A stretch of DNA of 64,000 nucleotides from Haloarchaeobius sp. FL176. Lineage in GTDB: Archaea > Halobacteriota > Halobacteria > Halobacteriales > Natrialbaceae. The translations under genes and the position numbers were made by a program. The DNA is taken from positions 1-64,000 of the forward strand of contig NZ_JANJYH010000017.1 in assembly GCF_024609245.1 (NCBI RefSeq). The letters are read 5' to 3'. Positions 41,401-50,276 of this stretch are shown here, one piece after another. Positions within the stretch are counted from its first letter, which is position 1, and each line of letters opens with the position of its first letter. The notes beneath the pieces were generated by a model. That model was given only the letters and a program-made list of their open reading frames with translations, did no database searches and was not told where the DNA came from.

Positions 41401-41972
41401 ACCACCCCCACCGGCTCTTCACCGTCTCCCCCGACGGACGGAAGACCATCGGCGAGAGCTACCGCCAGGGCGTCGACTACGGCCACGGCGCTGGCGACCT
41501 CGAGGAATCGAGTCACCACGTGTTCGCGATCGAGGTCGGTCGACTGTACCTCGAACAGGAGTACGCGAGCAATCCGGAGTCACCGGTCGTCGAGATCGTC
41601 CCCTACCACGACATCGACGAGGGACGCCGACTCGACCTCGCTGGCGTCGACGCGGACGGCGAGATTCTGGTCGCTGCAGAGGCCGAACGGGTCAACCACG
41701 ACATCCACCGCGCCGTTCCCGAGGACTTCGACAAGATGGCCGACTGCGGCGTCGACGAAGCCATCTGGTTCGTGACGAACCGCCGCGCGGGGCACGCGGT
41801 GCTCTCAGTACTGAACGACCCACCAGAGGGCGAACCACGCGTCGAGAAGACCTACAGCGAGGGAACCCCGCCACAGCAGTTCACCATCGATACCCCTGGA
41901 CTGACCGCCATCTATCCACTCGGACACGTCCAGGGAACGTTACTCGACAACGACGACAGCGACACCGGGTAG
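38457..41972 (+). CDS. Large VirD4/TraG-type coupling ATPase of the integrative element
   Basis: An 1171-aa protein. The N-terminal ~370 residues are a family-specific region without membrane helices. The motor domain has Walker A GKTGSGKST (403-411), SILIDPKGDG, a helical insert, and Walker B-like LANLYIEEAAS (~660), then the sensor ARSFGCSVTLAMQFPAQL, as in VirD4/TraG and HerA-type conjugation ATPases. After an acidic linker come a possible zinc-binding CTECENRYDP and a C-terminal nuclease-like fold (HHVFAIEVGRLYL, RLDLAGVDADGEILVAAEAE) resembling a degenerate PD-(D/E)XK. It probably pumps or delivers element DNA. The 41973-43455 region follows without a partner. Confidence 0.78.
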   Translation: MSKQTESATELPVPRHEDRTYIRIRPTDTELSAGTVVTQLGRLHRKELPNDSSWYKRRFASTTPTFETLLVSDGTTTSYYAGVDSELADSTTRVLRSLYPDTYEFESIDWAPDRTLVDTERLAAVEYVGQVERWKDWQTKLTEFESFLTDEHARIPLATVVETMADVDVPMVYQALFRPRADWTNGRDERIYGLENRYETAGQQLSNALFGAPEDPTVPRADEARIEELEERNPRRSFDVTARLAVAAPKDRTPVEEIAHDLVDAFGHVSHTTYEIEGRVRTDAKAKRVLDDIRNRTTYEPTYRRLRKRPWRRPESRGIVMDDTELGALTVVDGAALTNAGDRTVQPTPGERQTLQRPAPPILDAYTTRGLTLGKPLTEDASSADEPIALPEELQPMHVAWFGKTGSGKSTALTSGILDNHQATDGASILIDPKGDGMATDYMRAHYAKYGHLNNVLYFDCAETLPAFSFFDIRDQLDAGIPRTTAVEDSVDHYLEILGQVMGTDRFERAVRSPDVIRYMVKALYDPVNGSDAFSHSELHAAVRQLHERQTAPAVSDPDLERMLSGVTANSARSFDEIMQGVANRIEKIPVDQRLATIFDHVPQDDDPHFDLVDYLDENVVIILDTGSLRPAAQRVLTLVVLSNLWTALRRRLRQSDGDPPLANLYIEEAASVAVSDLLQELLAQARSFGCSVTLAMQFPAQLKEESGIYDEILNNVSTVVTGNVPRDRELAARLATDDMDAEDVGNRLRALQRGQWMVKLPAAYGQPEPRPFTVESVAPPAGHPAHDHTPSRSEEWEFQDAKLDVHERTLETAGLVLGSPSVRTDDAEEDVDESEDTDVVDESARVDSALPYTQRMPSTVDYEESIHALRCTECENRYDPDIMGMKRAISCCSSLDDTDRDDIPVCNLNLKLTPEERAVSGWSTDQLLFLQAVYNAQQLRYDTLEYDLLDDSMIRLQEYVGIDSGDVQDLIDEDLLRHDTDHPHRLFTVSPDGRKTIGESYRQGVDYGHGAGDLEESSHHVFAIEVGRLYLEQEYASNPESPVVEIVPYHDIDEGRRLDLAGVDADGEILVAAEAERVNHDIHRAVPEDFDKMADCGVDEAIWFVTNRRAGHAVLSVLNDPPEGEPRVEKTYSEGTPPQQFTIDTPGLTAIYPLGHVQGTLLDNDDSDTG

Positions 41973-43455
41973 CAAGAGTTGGGCCACCGGAACCTGAACG
42001 CCGCTCCGCCCGATTCAGTCGGACGTCGTCGACGATTCGTGAGACACGGACATGCCAGTTTGACGCACATAGAAATTCAACTTTATCACCATACTGTCCG
42101 AGTGGTTGGACACACTGAGACAGCGAGCAACTATCGAAAACCGGCCGCGATGCGCGCGGCGTCTCACCAAGCACGGAGTGACCCAACCGGAGCCGATACC
42201 CGCACTCACCGACCACCAGCTCGAACGTCACGGTGAGCGACCACCACCGACCAAGCCGGATCTTCACACTCAGGACTCGCCGTCGAGGCGCGCCCACCGC
42301 CGTCGATAGCCGCGCTAGTTCACTCTCCGTCGTTTCACAACCGGCCACAACACCCGCAAGAAGGACGCTATCGCTGTGATGAAGATGAATGTGAAACGCG
42401 ACTGGAGACACGGACCTCGACCACCCCCGAAGCCCATATCTCTGTTTCCAGCCCCTACAGCGTCCGAACTCCTTCGATCCGGAGCCACCACTCCACCGTC
42501 GAACCGAGACGCTCCCCACCTCGCAGTTCGCGCGTCGACAAAACCGCCCGACTCGAACCGAATGTGAAGATTCGAGCCACCAGACCAACCCGCTCAGAGC
42601 GCAAAAGGAAACACCACCAAATCACGCTACATACACTCATTGGTGGCCTTACCCTCCGAAAACAGCGAGACACAGCTCTCACCCACTCGACGGCCGAGCA
42701 CACGACTTTCTCGACAATATTCTCACACTCGGCTTCCTTACGGGTTCTTGCGGGTGATTTCGACGGTTGTGAACCTACGCACGGATGCCTAGCGACCCGC
42801 TGGCGTTCTCTGCAGACCGCAGACCGGTTCTCCCTTACTGTGGAAACACTGACTGCGCTCAACCGTATGACGAGGGAGTTGCCGTCTCGTCATCCGATAG
42901 CGGCTCCGGAGCCAGTGCTCGTATATTGCAAGCAACCCGCGGTTCCACTCCGAGGCACACCTGGACAGGATGACCGATCACTGAGGCTCGCCCTCGATAA
43001 CGAAGCGGACCGTAAACGGCCCATCACACCGGAGCAAGGCCAGGGTGATGTAGTGTACGGGACCAGGGCTGTCCGTGACTGTTCCCCAGCTGTTGAATTG
43101 CTCGAATTACACAATACTATTTCGTTCAGTCAGCGAGAAGAACTGACGTTTCATCGGTGCACAACACCCCGGCTCAACTGCTACTCTGACCGGCCAGTAC
43201 CGGGACGAGCAACTGGGGGTCAGAGGTTGGCTTACTCAGAATATATCGATAGTTCACGCGGACGGTCGTGTACGAACGAGCTCGTCCAGACACAGAGACC
43301 CACACCACAGAGCAGCGATGGCAGACGGGGACGGACGCGTCTACGGTGTCTCGTTTCCGCCCCGTCGTGAACAGCATCATCCACCGCAGACCGGAACGTG
43401 ATGTGGCACGATCAGCCGTGCGATGGTTTTTCTTGCTCCCGACCAACCTCTAGGC
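41973..43455. other. 1.5-kb region without supportable intact gene
   Basis: Long open frames here are rich in Arg/Ser/Thr and lack the acidic composition and GC3 bias of the neighbours, so I treat them as non-coding. The one recognisable item is a wHTH-gene remnant near 43262-43345. It may be decayed element DNA between the coupling-protein gene and the chromosomal genes that follow. No origin repeats or CRISPR were seen. Confidence 0.5.
43262..43345 (+). pseudogene. 5' remnant of a wHTH (TumE-partner type) gene
   Basis: From GTG at 43268: VYERARPDTETHTTEQRWQT then GTD, matching DADTTERRWQEGTDTFGRIY of the fused protein. DNA also matches outside the coding part: GTCGTGTA at the start and GCGATGGCAG-CGGGGACGGAC. 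The remnant is one base shorter than the 11.28-kb copy between the GTG and the TGG codon, so here the GTG is in frame and there it is not. Confidence 0.55.
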
Positions 43456-44133
43456 GTGTCAGCATTCGACGCCGTACTGTTCGACCTCGACGAAACGCTC
43501 TGTCGCCGGACGCAGGATACGGCGGCGATGTACGCGGCAGCGTTCGAACACGTCGATGTGACACCCTTCGGCGAACCGGCGGACCTCTGGGCTGCGCTCG
43601 ATGGGCCGCCGGATCACGACGACTGGACGGGGTATATCGGCGCGGGGTTCGCCCGTCTCGCCGCCCAGCACGGTCGGACGGACGTCGACCCCTTGGCCCT
43701 CGCTGCGGCGCTCCGGGAGTCCGTCGACGACGCCGCAGTCGAGTTCACCGAGGGAGCAAGTGCGGCACTGGACAGCGCCGCTGCCTGTGGTGCGGTCGGC
43801 ATCGTTACGAATGGGCCGAAAGTGCGACAGGAACCGAAGCTCCGCACTCTCGGCGTCGCCGACCGTTTCGACTCCGTGGTGTACGCCGACGATTTGCGCC
43901 GAAAGAAGCCACACGCGCTGCCGTTCCATCGTGCGCTCGCCGAACTCGGGGTGTCGGCCGAACGGGCGCTGTACGTCGGTAACTCACTCACGTACGACGT
44001 TGCTGGGGCACAGAATGCCGGGGTCCCGGTGGCGTGGCTGCGGACCGAGGAGGGCGCCGCTGACCCCTACGCACCCGAGTACGTGATCGACTCGCTGTCG
44101 GAACTGCCGGCGATACTCGAGGGGGAGCGATGA
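43456..44133 (+). CDS. HAD-superfamily hydrolase
   Basis: About 225 aa from GTG 43456 (VSAFDAVLFDLDETL); an in-frame ATG at 43423 is possible but its leader looks like promoter DNA. HAD motif I is FDLDETL with the nucleophile Asp, motif II GIVTNGP, motif III Lys in RRKKPHALPF and motif IV VGNSLTYDVAGAQNAG. It probably dephosphorylates a small metabolite. It overlaps the next gene by 4 bp (ATGA). Confidence 0.88.
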   Translation: MSAFDAVLFDLDETLCRRTQDTAAMYAAAFEHVDVTPFGEPADLWAALDGPPDHDDWTGYIGAGFARLAAQHGRTDVDPLALAAALRESVDDAAVEFTEGASAALDSAAACGAVGIVTNGPKVRQEPKLRTLGVADRFDSVVYADDLRRKKPHALPFHRALAELGVSAERALYVGNSLTYDVAGAQNAGVPVAWLRTEEGAADPYAPEYVIDSLSELPAILEGER

Positions 44134-45131
44134 CCGGGGAGCAACTTGAGGCCGCCTTCACGGACGAGCGACTGCGCGCCGGTGCACGGGCCGCACTCCG
44201 AACGCTGGACGAGGCGGTGACAGCTGTGGAGCCGATCCCGCTGGGGAACAGGAAACGGACCGCAGTCGCCCGGTTCGAGAAGAGGGGCCCGGTCGTCGTG
44301 CAGGTGTGTACCGAGTCGACGTGGCTGCGGACCGAGGCGACGCTGTTGTCCATGATTCGCGACCGGACGGGAGTCCCGGTGCCGCCGGTGCTGGGGGCGG
44401 GTGAGCACGACGGTGTCGCGTATCTAGTAACCGCCTACGTCGCCGGCGACGACCTTCACGAACGGTTCACCGCGGTCGATCCCGGGGTACGGAAGCTGCT
44501 CGCGCGCTCGTTCGGGAGCTATCTGGCGCAGCTTCACGACGCGTTCGCGTTCGACGGCTACGGCCGGCTCGAGACACCGGGTGCGTTCTCGCCGCCCGGT
44601 GACGTGCTCTCGCCAGCGCACGAGGACTGGGCGGACTGGTTCCGGGGGTACGGCCTTCGGGCAGTGGACCGGCTTCCGGCGGAGTTCGACGCCCTGCGGC
44701 CCGAGCTGCGGGGACTGTTCGACGAGCCGGCGGTCGACGGGAGCGCACAGGCACGACTCTACCCGTGGGACTTCCGGCCGGGGAACGCCCTCGTCGCCGA
44801 CGACCGGGTGACGGCCGTGCTGGACTGGGAAGCACCGCTGGCCGCTCCGGCGTCGCTGTCGGTCGCGAAAGCGGAGTTTCTCGTGGCCGACTGGTACGTG
44901 GACGAGCCTGCGCCACTCCGGGCGGCGTTCCGGACGGGCTACGAACGCGTGCGGCCGTCTCCCGAGGTCCCGACGGCTCACCGCGTTGCCGCGATCGCCG
45001 AGAGCGCCGTCGACTCGACAGGACGGGTGACCAACCCGCGGTATCCGGAACTGGATCGCGAGGGCGCTATCGCGTTCCATCGCGACTCGCTCGAGGCAGC
45101 GCTCGCAGGCGCACACGACTCGAACTGGTGA
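44130..45131 (+). CDS. Aminoglycoside-phosphotransferase-like small-molecule kinase
   Basis: A 333-aa APH-fold protein. The N-lobe has TAVARFEKRGPVVVQVC and hinge YLVTAYVAGDDL. The catalytic loop reads LYPWDFRPGN: the base Asp214 and metal-binding Asn are present, but the usual His of HxDxxxxN is Pro. DWE provides the DFG-like Asp. It is coupled to the HAD gene, which suggests paired phosphorylation and dephosphorylation of a metabolite. The substrate is unknown. Confidence 0.8.
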   Translation: MTGEQLEAAFTDERLRAGARAALRTLDEAVTAVEPIPLGNRKRTAVARFEKRGPVVVQVCTESTWLRTEATLLSMIRDRTGVPVPPVLGAGEHDGVAYLVTAYVAGDDLHERFTAVDPGVRKLLARSFGSYLAQLHDAFAFDGYGRLETPGAFSPPGDVLSPAHEDWADWFRGYGLRAVDRLPAEFDALRPELRGLFDEPAVDGSAQARLYPWDFRPGNALVADDRVTAVLDWEAPLAAPASLSVAKAEFLVADWYVDEPAPLRAAFRTGYERVRPSPEVPTAHRVAAIAESAVDSTGRVTNPRYPELDREGAIAFHRDSLEAALAGAHDSNW

Positions 45132-45243
45132 GCCGTTCTAGCCACGGGGGTACCGGTAGCATGTCAGGATGAGCGCAGCAGGCGCCGGTGATAGACGACG
45201 CAGTCGAGCGGCGGTGGCTACCCAGGCAATCGATACGACCGTC

Positions 45244-46050
45244 TCAGTAGTCGCCGAGGACGCCGAGCCGGCGCGCGCGCTGGGTGGACAGCTGGAAGAC
45301 CGCGTAGCCGAGCCCGAGGTAGCCGACGGCGACCCCGACCAGCAGCGCCAGCTCGGTGGGCTGGAACTCCCAGAGCCGGACGCCGTCGACCATCGCCCGC
45401 TGGAGCAGCGCGCTCCCGTGGGCCAGCGGCAGGAGCTTCAACCACGGCATCTCCAGGACGGGCGCGGAGATCAGCACGACGAACCCGAACTGCAGGAGGT
45501 TCAGCCAGCTGCCGATGCGCTTGTAGAGGACGGTGATGCCACCGGCCGCGAAGCCGAGCCCCAGCACCGAGAGGATGCTGAGGGAGGCGATGACGACGAT
45601 GGTGAGGACGTGCAACTGGAGGGTGGTACCGGTGAGAAGCAGCATCACCGCCAGGATGACCGACGAGATGAGGAACGTCCGGACCACCTTGGCGGCGCCT
45701 TTCAGCAGGGCGACGGGGGCGAAGCCGAACGGCGTCATCACGTGGCGTTCGAGCGTGCCCCACTGGACCTCGCTGCCGATGTCGTTGGAGATGGAGGAGT
45801 ATGCGCCGACCGCCAGCGTCCACAGGAAGTAGCCGACGATGATACCCTCGATGGAGTCGGTCAGCGCCTGCCCGGCGAGCATCCGACCGCCGTAGAACAG
45901 CACACCGAAGAAAAACAGCGAGATGACGACGCCGCCGATAGCGTTGGCGGGGTACCGGACGAACAGCAGGAACTCCCGGTAGAGGACCGCTCGCGCGAGG
46001 TGGTAGTAGCCCGCCGGTCTGGGCGCCGAACCGTCCGTGTCGGTGCTCAT
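45244..46050 (-). CDS. ABC-2 type transporter permease
   Basis: A 268-aa membrane protein with six predicted helices (AIGGVVISLFFFGVLFY; FLISSVILAVMLLL; VLTIVVIASLSILSVLGLGF; LALLVGVAVGYLGLGYAVF among them) and the ABC-2 segment QWGTLERHVMTPFG. It overlaps the ATP-binding gene by 4 bp and forms one exporter with it. The substrate is unknown. Confidence 0.88.
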   Translation of the reverse strand: MSTDTDGSAPRPAGYYHLARAVLYREFLLFVRYPANAIGGVVISLFFFGVLFYGGRMLAGQALTDSIEGIIVGYFLWTLAVGAYSSISNDIGSEVQWGTLERHVMTPFGFAPVALLKGAAKVVRTFLISSVILAVMLLLTGTTLQLHVLTIVVIASLSILSVLGLGFAAGGITVLYKRIGSWLNLLQFGFVVLISAPVLEMPWLKLLPLAHGSALLQRAMVDGVRLWEFQPTELALLVGVAVGYLGLGYAVFQLSTQRARRLGVLGDY

Positions 46051-47144
46051 CGGCCTCCCTCCCGGGTGAGCCCGACGAACACGTCTTCGAGGTCGGGTTC
46101 GACCGTGCGGATCCGCTCGGGTGTCACACCAGCGGTCGCGAGCACGTCCATGAGATCGTAGAGGTCGTCACCGCTCGCCTCGACGGTGAGTCGGGTCCCC
46201 CAGTCGAGGGTGTCGACGGCCGTGACCGGGAACCGCTCCCGGACAGCCGCGACCGCGTCGGCATCGAGGTCCGGGCTCTCGACCACGACGGTCCCGCCGG
46301 CAGCGCCGCGGAGCAGTTCGTCGACGGCGTCGTCGGCGACGATACGCCCCTCCGACATGACGAGCACGCGGTCACAGACGGCTTCGATGACGTCCATGTC
46401 GTGACTGCTGATGAGCACCGTGAGCCCCTCCTCCTCGGCGAGTCGGCGGAGCTCGCGCTGGAGCGTCCGGGAGCTCTCGACGTCGAGCCCGAGCGTCGGC
46501 TCGTCGAGGAACACGACTTCGGCGCCCCCGGCGAGCACGCTCGCCAGCGAGACCTTCTGTTTCATCCCCCGTGAGAGCTTCCGGACGGGCGTGTCCGCCC
46601 ACTCCGCCAGGTCCAGCCGGTCGAGCAGGCGGTCGTGGCGGTCCGCGACGGAGTCTGGGTCGACTCCGCTCACCGTCGCGAAGTACCGGAGGTTCTCCCG
46701 GACGGTGAGCCGCCAGTAGTCGTTGCGTGCCCCTTCGAGCATCGCATCGACGTTCGCGTACGCCGCACGCGACCGGTCGCCGACGTCGATGCCGCGTATC
46801 CGGACCGTCCCTTCGTCGGGGATGACCATCCCGAGGACCGACTTGATGAGTGTCGTCTTGCCGGCACCGTTCGGGCCGAGGAGGCCGACGATCGAGCCCG
46901 TCTCCACCTCGAAACCGACGTCGTCGACCGCCAGCACCGAGTCGGGCCCCTCGTTGAACCGCTTCGTCACGCCCTCGACTGCGATGGCCGTCCCGCCGGC
47001 TGCCGTCCGGGCGTCGGGGTCGCCGTCGCTCCCGCGCCGCCGTTCGGCTGCCGCGTCCACAGAGCGGTCTACCGACAGTCCGGACGCGGCAGGTTGGTCA
47101 CTCGACCCGGTATGTTCACCGCCGACCCCGCCCTGTTCGGTCAT
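46047..47144 (-). CDS. ABC transporter ATP-binding protein
   Basis: A 365-aa protein. About 45 acidic, low-complexity N-terminal residues precede the nucleotide-binding domain: Walker A GLLGPNGAGKTTL, signature KLSRGMKQKVSLA, Walker B EVVFLDEPTLGLD and H-loop ISSHD. The C-terminal ~80 residues form the extra domain common in drug/lipid-type ABC-2 ATPases. First gene of a two-gene exporter operon. The 257 bp upstream (47145-47401) hold no gene. Confidence 0.93.
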   Translation of the reverse strand: MTEQGGVGGEHTGSSDQPAASGLSVDRSVDAAAERRRGSDGDPDARTAAGGTAIAVEGVTKRFNEGPDSVLAVDDVGFEVETGSIVGLLGPNGAGKTTLIKSVLGMVIPDEGTVRIRGIDVGDRSRAAYANVDAMLEGARNDYWRLTVRENLRYFATVSGVDPDSVADRHDRLLDRLDLAEWADTPVRKLSRGMKQKVSLASVLAGGAEVVFLDEPTLGLDVESSRTLQRELRRLAEEEGLTVLISSHDMDVIEAVCDRVLVMSEGRIVADDAVDELLRGAAGGTVVVESPDLDADAVAAVRERFPVTAVDTLDWGTRLTVEASGDDLYDLMDVLATAGVTPERIRTVEPDLEDVFVGLTREGGR

Positions 47145-47401
47145 TGTCGGTAGTTAGGCTGCCAGCGGCAAAACACAGTCGGTGGGGTGCGAGCACGGCG
47201 ACGTGAGCCACACACCGCGAGTCGTGCTGCCAGGCAGGCACTTGCGGTTCACCCGGACAGCAACGCCCCGGCTCGCTCGACGTCGTGGTCATTCTCACCA
47301 CGACCGGCCTGACCTACCCCCTGATCCGTGTGCTGTGGCCGGTCGTGCTCGGGTGAGACATCGCGGGGGCAAGAACCAGCACCCCCGGAGCCCGAGGAGT
47401 G

Positions 47402-48391
47402 CTACCACTCGTCGTCCCACCAGTCGTCCCCCCAGTCGGCCAGCTCGCTTCTTGCCCGTCGGTTGGCTTCCTCCCACTCCTGCCGTTTCTTCTCGTGCTC
47501 GACATCGAACTCGTCGAGGCGACGACCAGCCGGATACGGGTGGTCGTGCTCTCCATAGTGAGCCGTAATCTCGGCGGCGGCCTCCCGTAACACGCTCACT
47601 CTGGCGTCGTGGAGTTCCCGAATCGTCTCCCTGGCGCGCTCGTCGTGGGCAGCCAGTTCACCAAGCGCGAGTACCCCCCAGAGTTCGAACTCGTGACCGT
47701 GCGGGTTCAGCATCTCGACGATCTGTGGGGCGTATCGCTCCGCACTCCCCGGGAGTTCCCGACTGATGTGTGCCAGCGTCAGCGCTGGTATCGTCCAGAA
47801 GTACTGCCGGCGTGACTGCCAGTCGTCGAGCTTGATGACCTCCTCCTCACTGTCCGGGTCCAGTTCCGCGAGCAGCATCTCTTCGTACGCTCTGGCCTCC
47901 AGCGGAGCGTCACGGGCCAGCCGCTCGACGACCAGCAGCAACCGCTTCTGCCGGTGGTCGGCGTACAGTCCGAACAGTCGCTCGTACACCTCTCCGTCCC
48001 CACAGTCGAGTCCCGACCAGAAGCTACTCCGACGTTGCGGATTCCTGGTCGCGTCGAGGAGACTGCTGACCAGCGTGCCCACGTGCTTCCGGTCGACCGA
48101 CGAATCCCCTTCGAGCAACTCGACGATCTCCGTCGCGCGTGGAGAGTCCTTCCGCCTCGCCAGGAGGTCTAGCTCTCCCGGGGGCTGTTTCTCCCGCAAC
48201 GCGCGTCCTGTCCACACCATAAATCCCAGGAACAGCACGACTGTCGCGACGGACTTGGACGCGTCCCCACCCCCGAGTGAGTCCAGAATCCCCAGCACCA
48301 CCCCACTTGCCACCAAGTACACCAGGAAGTGGACCCCGATCGTTTGCAGGTGACTCTTGCCGTACCAGTAGTATCGTTTCAGCTGATTCAT
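47402..48391 (-). CDS. Membrane-anchored helical-repeat protein
   Basis: About 329 aa starting at MNQLKRYYWYGKSH. Two N-terminal membrane segments (FLVYLVASGVVLGIL; SVATVVLFLGFMVWTG) are followed by a soluble HEAT/ARM-like helical domain (RKHVGTLVSSLLDA, ALTLAHISRELPGSAERYAP, GVLALGELAAHDERARETIRELHDA). The C-terminus is a charged coiled coil ending WWDDEW. No enzyme motif. It could be a scaffold; function unknown. Confidence 0.7.
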   Translation of the reverse strand: MNQLKRYYWYGKSHLQTIGVHFLVYLVASGVVLGILDSLGGGDASKSVATVVLFLGFMVWTGRALREKQPPGELDLLARRKDSPRATEIVELLEGDSSVDRKHVGTLVSSLLDATRNPQRRSSFWSGLDCGDGEVYERLFGLYADHRQKRLLLVVERLARDAPLEARAYEEMLLAELDPDSEEEVIKLDDWQSRRQYFWTIPALTLAHISRELPGSAERYAPQIVEMLNPHGHEFELWGVLALGELAAHDERARETIRELHDARVSVLREAAAEITAHYGEHDHPYPAGRRLDEFDVEHEKKRQEWEEANRRARSELADWGDDWWDDEW

Positions 48392-48491
48392 ACGGCTCCT
48401 TCCCCGTTTCCTAACCCATGCTATCATGGATCATACCTGGCCATAAATTTTCGGCATCGTGTCATCGCCACGAATGGCATCGAGAAGCGCG

Positions 48492-49958
48492 CTACTGTCC
48501 CGTCACGCCGGTCAGCCAGTCGGCGACGTTCTCGACGAACGACCTCGCGACGTTCCGCGGCTCGGTGTAATACCGCCCGAGGAAGGACGCCCCGTCCGTC
48601 GGGAGGAGGAGGTGGTTCAGTCCCGTGTGGCGACTGACCGTCGCATCGTCGACGCCGTCCAGGGCAGTCCGCCAGGCCGCCGTACTCGAATCCGGTGGGA
48701 CCTGAATATCTCGACTCCCCTGGCGAACCGTGACCGGAATCGACAGCCCGGCGGCGACCGAGCCCTGGTCGTAGTCCGTCACGGCGTTCCAGAACGCGCC
48801 GTACTGGCCGAACACGCGTCGTCCTGCCGGGAACCCGTCGGCCGACACCTGTTCACCGACCCGTTCGAGACGGTCCAGCGTCGACCGTTCGTCGTCCGAG
48901 ACGGTGCCGTCCCACGCGTATATCTGGCGGAGCTGGTAGCGGTTCGCCCGCCACAGCGCCCGTCCCGGCACGTTTGCGAGCACGAGGGCGGCGGCGTGGT
49001 CGCTCCGCTCGGCGATCATCGGGCCGAGGTAGCCGCCGAGACTGTGGCCGAGGACGCCGACGCCGTCAGACTGCACACCGGGTCGTGTGGCCAGCGTCCG
49101 GACGGCCGCACGGGCATCTTCGACCACGGTCCACCCCGGGGTTAGCGTCGTCACGTCGTCGACGGAGTACTCCCTGGTGCGCTTGCGATAGCGGAGCACG
49201 GCGACGCCCCGACTCGCCAATCCGACCGCGAGGTCCCTGAACGGCTTCTGGGGCCCGACGGTCACGTCCCGGTCCTGCGGCCCCGACCCCGGCACTAAGA
49301 CCAGCCCCGGAACGGGGCCCTCACGGTCGGTCGGGAGCGTTACAGTCCCGGGCACCGGATAGCCGGTTCCCGCATCTACGGTCACCGGTTCCGCCGTGTA
49401 GCTGCCTGTCCGGGCGTACGAGGGCAGACTGTACGAGCCGACCTGTTCGAGCGAGAACGACAGCCCGGTCACGGCGCCGTCGCGAACGTCGACCGTGACG
49501 GCGAGCCGTCCGTGACCGCCTTGGACGGAGACGAGCACGGAGTCAGCGTCGTCCGCCGTCGCTGTCGCAGTACTCGTCGTCGTCCCGGAATCCCCGGCCC
49601 GTGTCGTGCTCCGGATATGTTCACCGCCGTCGATGAACCAGCGCTGTTTCTTCCAGCGCTCTTCGAGCTGCTGTTCCGAAAGCTGTCCCGCCAGGGACGA
49701 CGAGAACAGAGACCGTGCGGCCCCGTACTCCTCCGCCAGCAGGTTCTCGACGACCGACCGTGCGACCGTTCCCGTTGCCGGTGTGTCCGTCGTCGTCGGG
49801 TCGTCGGACGGTGGAGCGCTCGTCGTCCGTTCGGTCGTGGTAGGGGCCGTCGTCTCGCCGTCGTTCGACGTCAGGCCGAGACAGCCCGCCGTCGTGGCGA
49901 CGAGCGCGCTTCCGAGCGCCTGGAGGGCCCGACGTCTGCCGCGACCGGTCCGCGTCAT
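48492..49958 (-). CDS. Lipoprotein alpha/beta hydrolase
   Basis: A 488-aa exported hydrolase starting at MTRTGRGRRRALQALGSALV. A Tat-like RR and a lipobox TTAGC are visible, then a Thr-rich linker (TTTERTTSAPP). The first ~100 mature residues form a DUF3887-like domain. The hydrolase domain has VLVPGSGPQDRD and nucleophile elbow GHSLGGYLGP, with the catalytic His probably in HTGLNHLLLP. Its substrate is unknown, perhaps an ester or a peptide. It overlaps the small membrane gene upstream by 4 bp. Confidence 0.85.
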   Translation of the reverse strand: MTRTGRGRRRALQALGSALVATTAGCLGLTSNDGETTAPTTTERTTSAPPSDDPTTTDTPATGTVARSVVENLLAEEYGAARSLFSSSLAGQLSEQQLEERWKKQRWFIDGGEHIRSTTRAGDSGTTTSTATATADDADSVLVSVQGGHGRLAVTVDVRDGAVTGLSFSLEQVGSYSLPSYARTGSYTAEPVTVDAGTGYPVPGTVTLPTDREGPVPGLVLVPGSGPQDRDVTVGPQKPFRDLAVGLASRGVAVLRYRKRTREYSVDDVTTLTPGWTVVEDARAAVRTLATRPGVQSDGVGVLGHSLGGYLGPMIAERSDHAAALVLANVPGRALWRANRYQLRQIYAWDGTVSDDERSTLDRLERVGEQVSADGFPAGRRVFGQYGAFWNAVTDYDQGSVAAGLSIPVTVRQGSRDIQVPPDSSTAAWRTALDGVDDATVSRHTGLNHLLLPTDGASFLGRYYTEPRNVARSFVENVADWLTGVTGQ

Positions 49959-50275
49959 GCGCCGGTCGGCTCGTAGGTGTTCAGTTTGTAGAGCAGCCGC
50001 CCCACCGCGACGAGGATGGCGAGTCCGACGAGAGGGCCGAGAGACGACGGGACGTCGGTGACAGAGGCGAGGCCACCGAACGCCAGCACGGCGATCCCGA
50101 CCCGCAGTATCGTGTTCCCCGCCATCTCCGCGACCACGTCGTCGGGAATCGCCGACTGACCGTCGTAGCCCGCCAGGAGGAACGTCCACCCCAGGAACCT
50201 GACGAGGATACCTCCGACGGTGACGATGCCACCGGCCGCGAGCCACTCGACCGCGGTCGATTCTGGAACCGGCAT
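49955..50275 (-). CDS. Small three-helix membrane protein
   Basis: A 106-aa protein with three hydrophobic helices (EWLAAGGIVTVGGILVRFLG; TILRVGIAVLAFGGLASV; LGPLVGLAILVAVGRLLY). No family recognised. It is coupled to the lipoprotein hydrolase (ATGA overlap) and starts 1-2 bp after the stop of the epoxide-hydrolase-like gene, so all three are probably one operon. Confidence 0.75.
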   Translation of the reverse strand: MPVPESTAVEWLAAGGIVTVGGILVRFLGWTFLLAGYDGQSAIPDDVVAEMAGNTILRVGIAVLAFGGLASVTDVPSSLGPLVGLAILVAVGRLLYKLNTYEPTGA

Positions 50276-50276
50276 G

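Noticed and set aside
42700-42800. Replication-origin (ORB-like) sequence in the gene-free 42-43 kb region
   Set aside because: No repeated ORB-type elements and no Orc1/Cdc6 gene nearby; nothing beyond a gene-free stretch supports an origin.
42564-43370. 268-codon open frame on the plus strand in the 41.9-43.4 kb gap
   Set aside because: Arg/Ser/Thr-rich, not acidic, no recognisable motif, and overlapped by an equally long frame on the other strand; it also runs through the wHTH remnant in another frame. Treated as non-coding.
45169-46161. 330-codon plus-strand frame opposite the ABC permease
   Set aside because: Polar repetitive composition characteristic of an antisense frame over a hydrophobic protein.
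48492-50246. 584-residue version of the lipoprotein hydrolase with an extra N-terminus
   Set aside because: The extra ~96 residues are Arg-rich and lie over the small membrane protein gene; the start at 49958 places a Tat/lipobox signal at the N-terminus.
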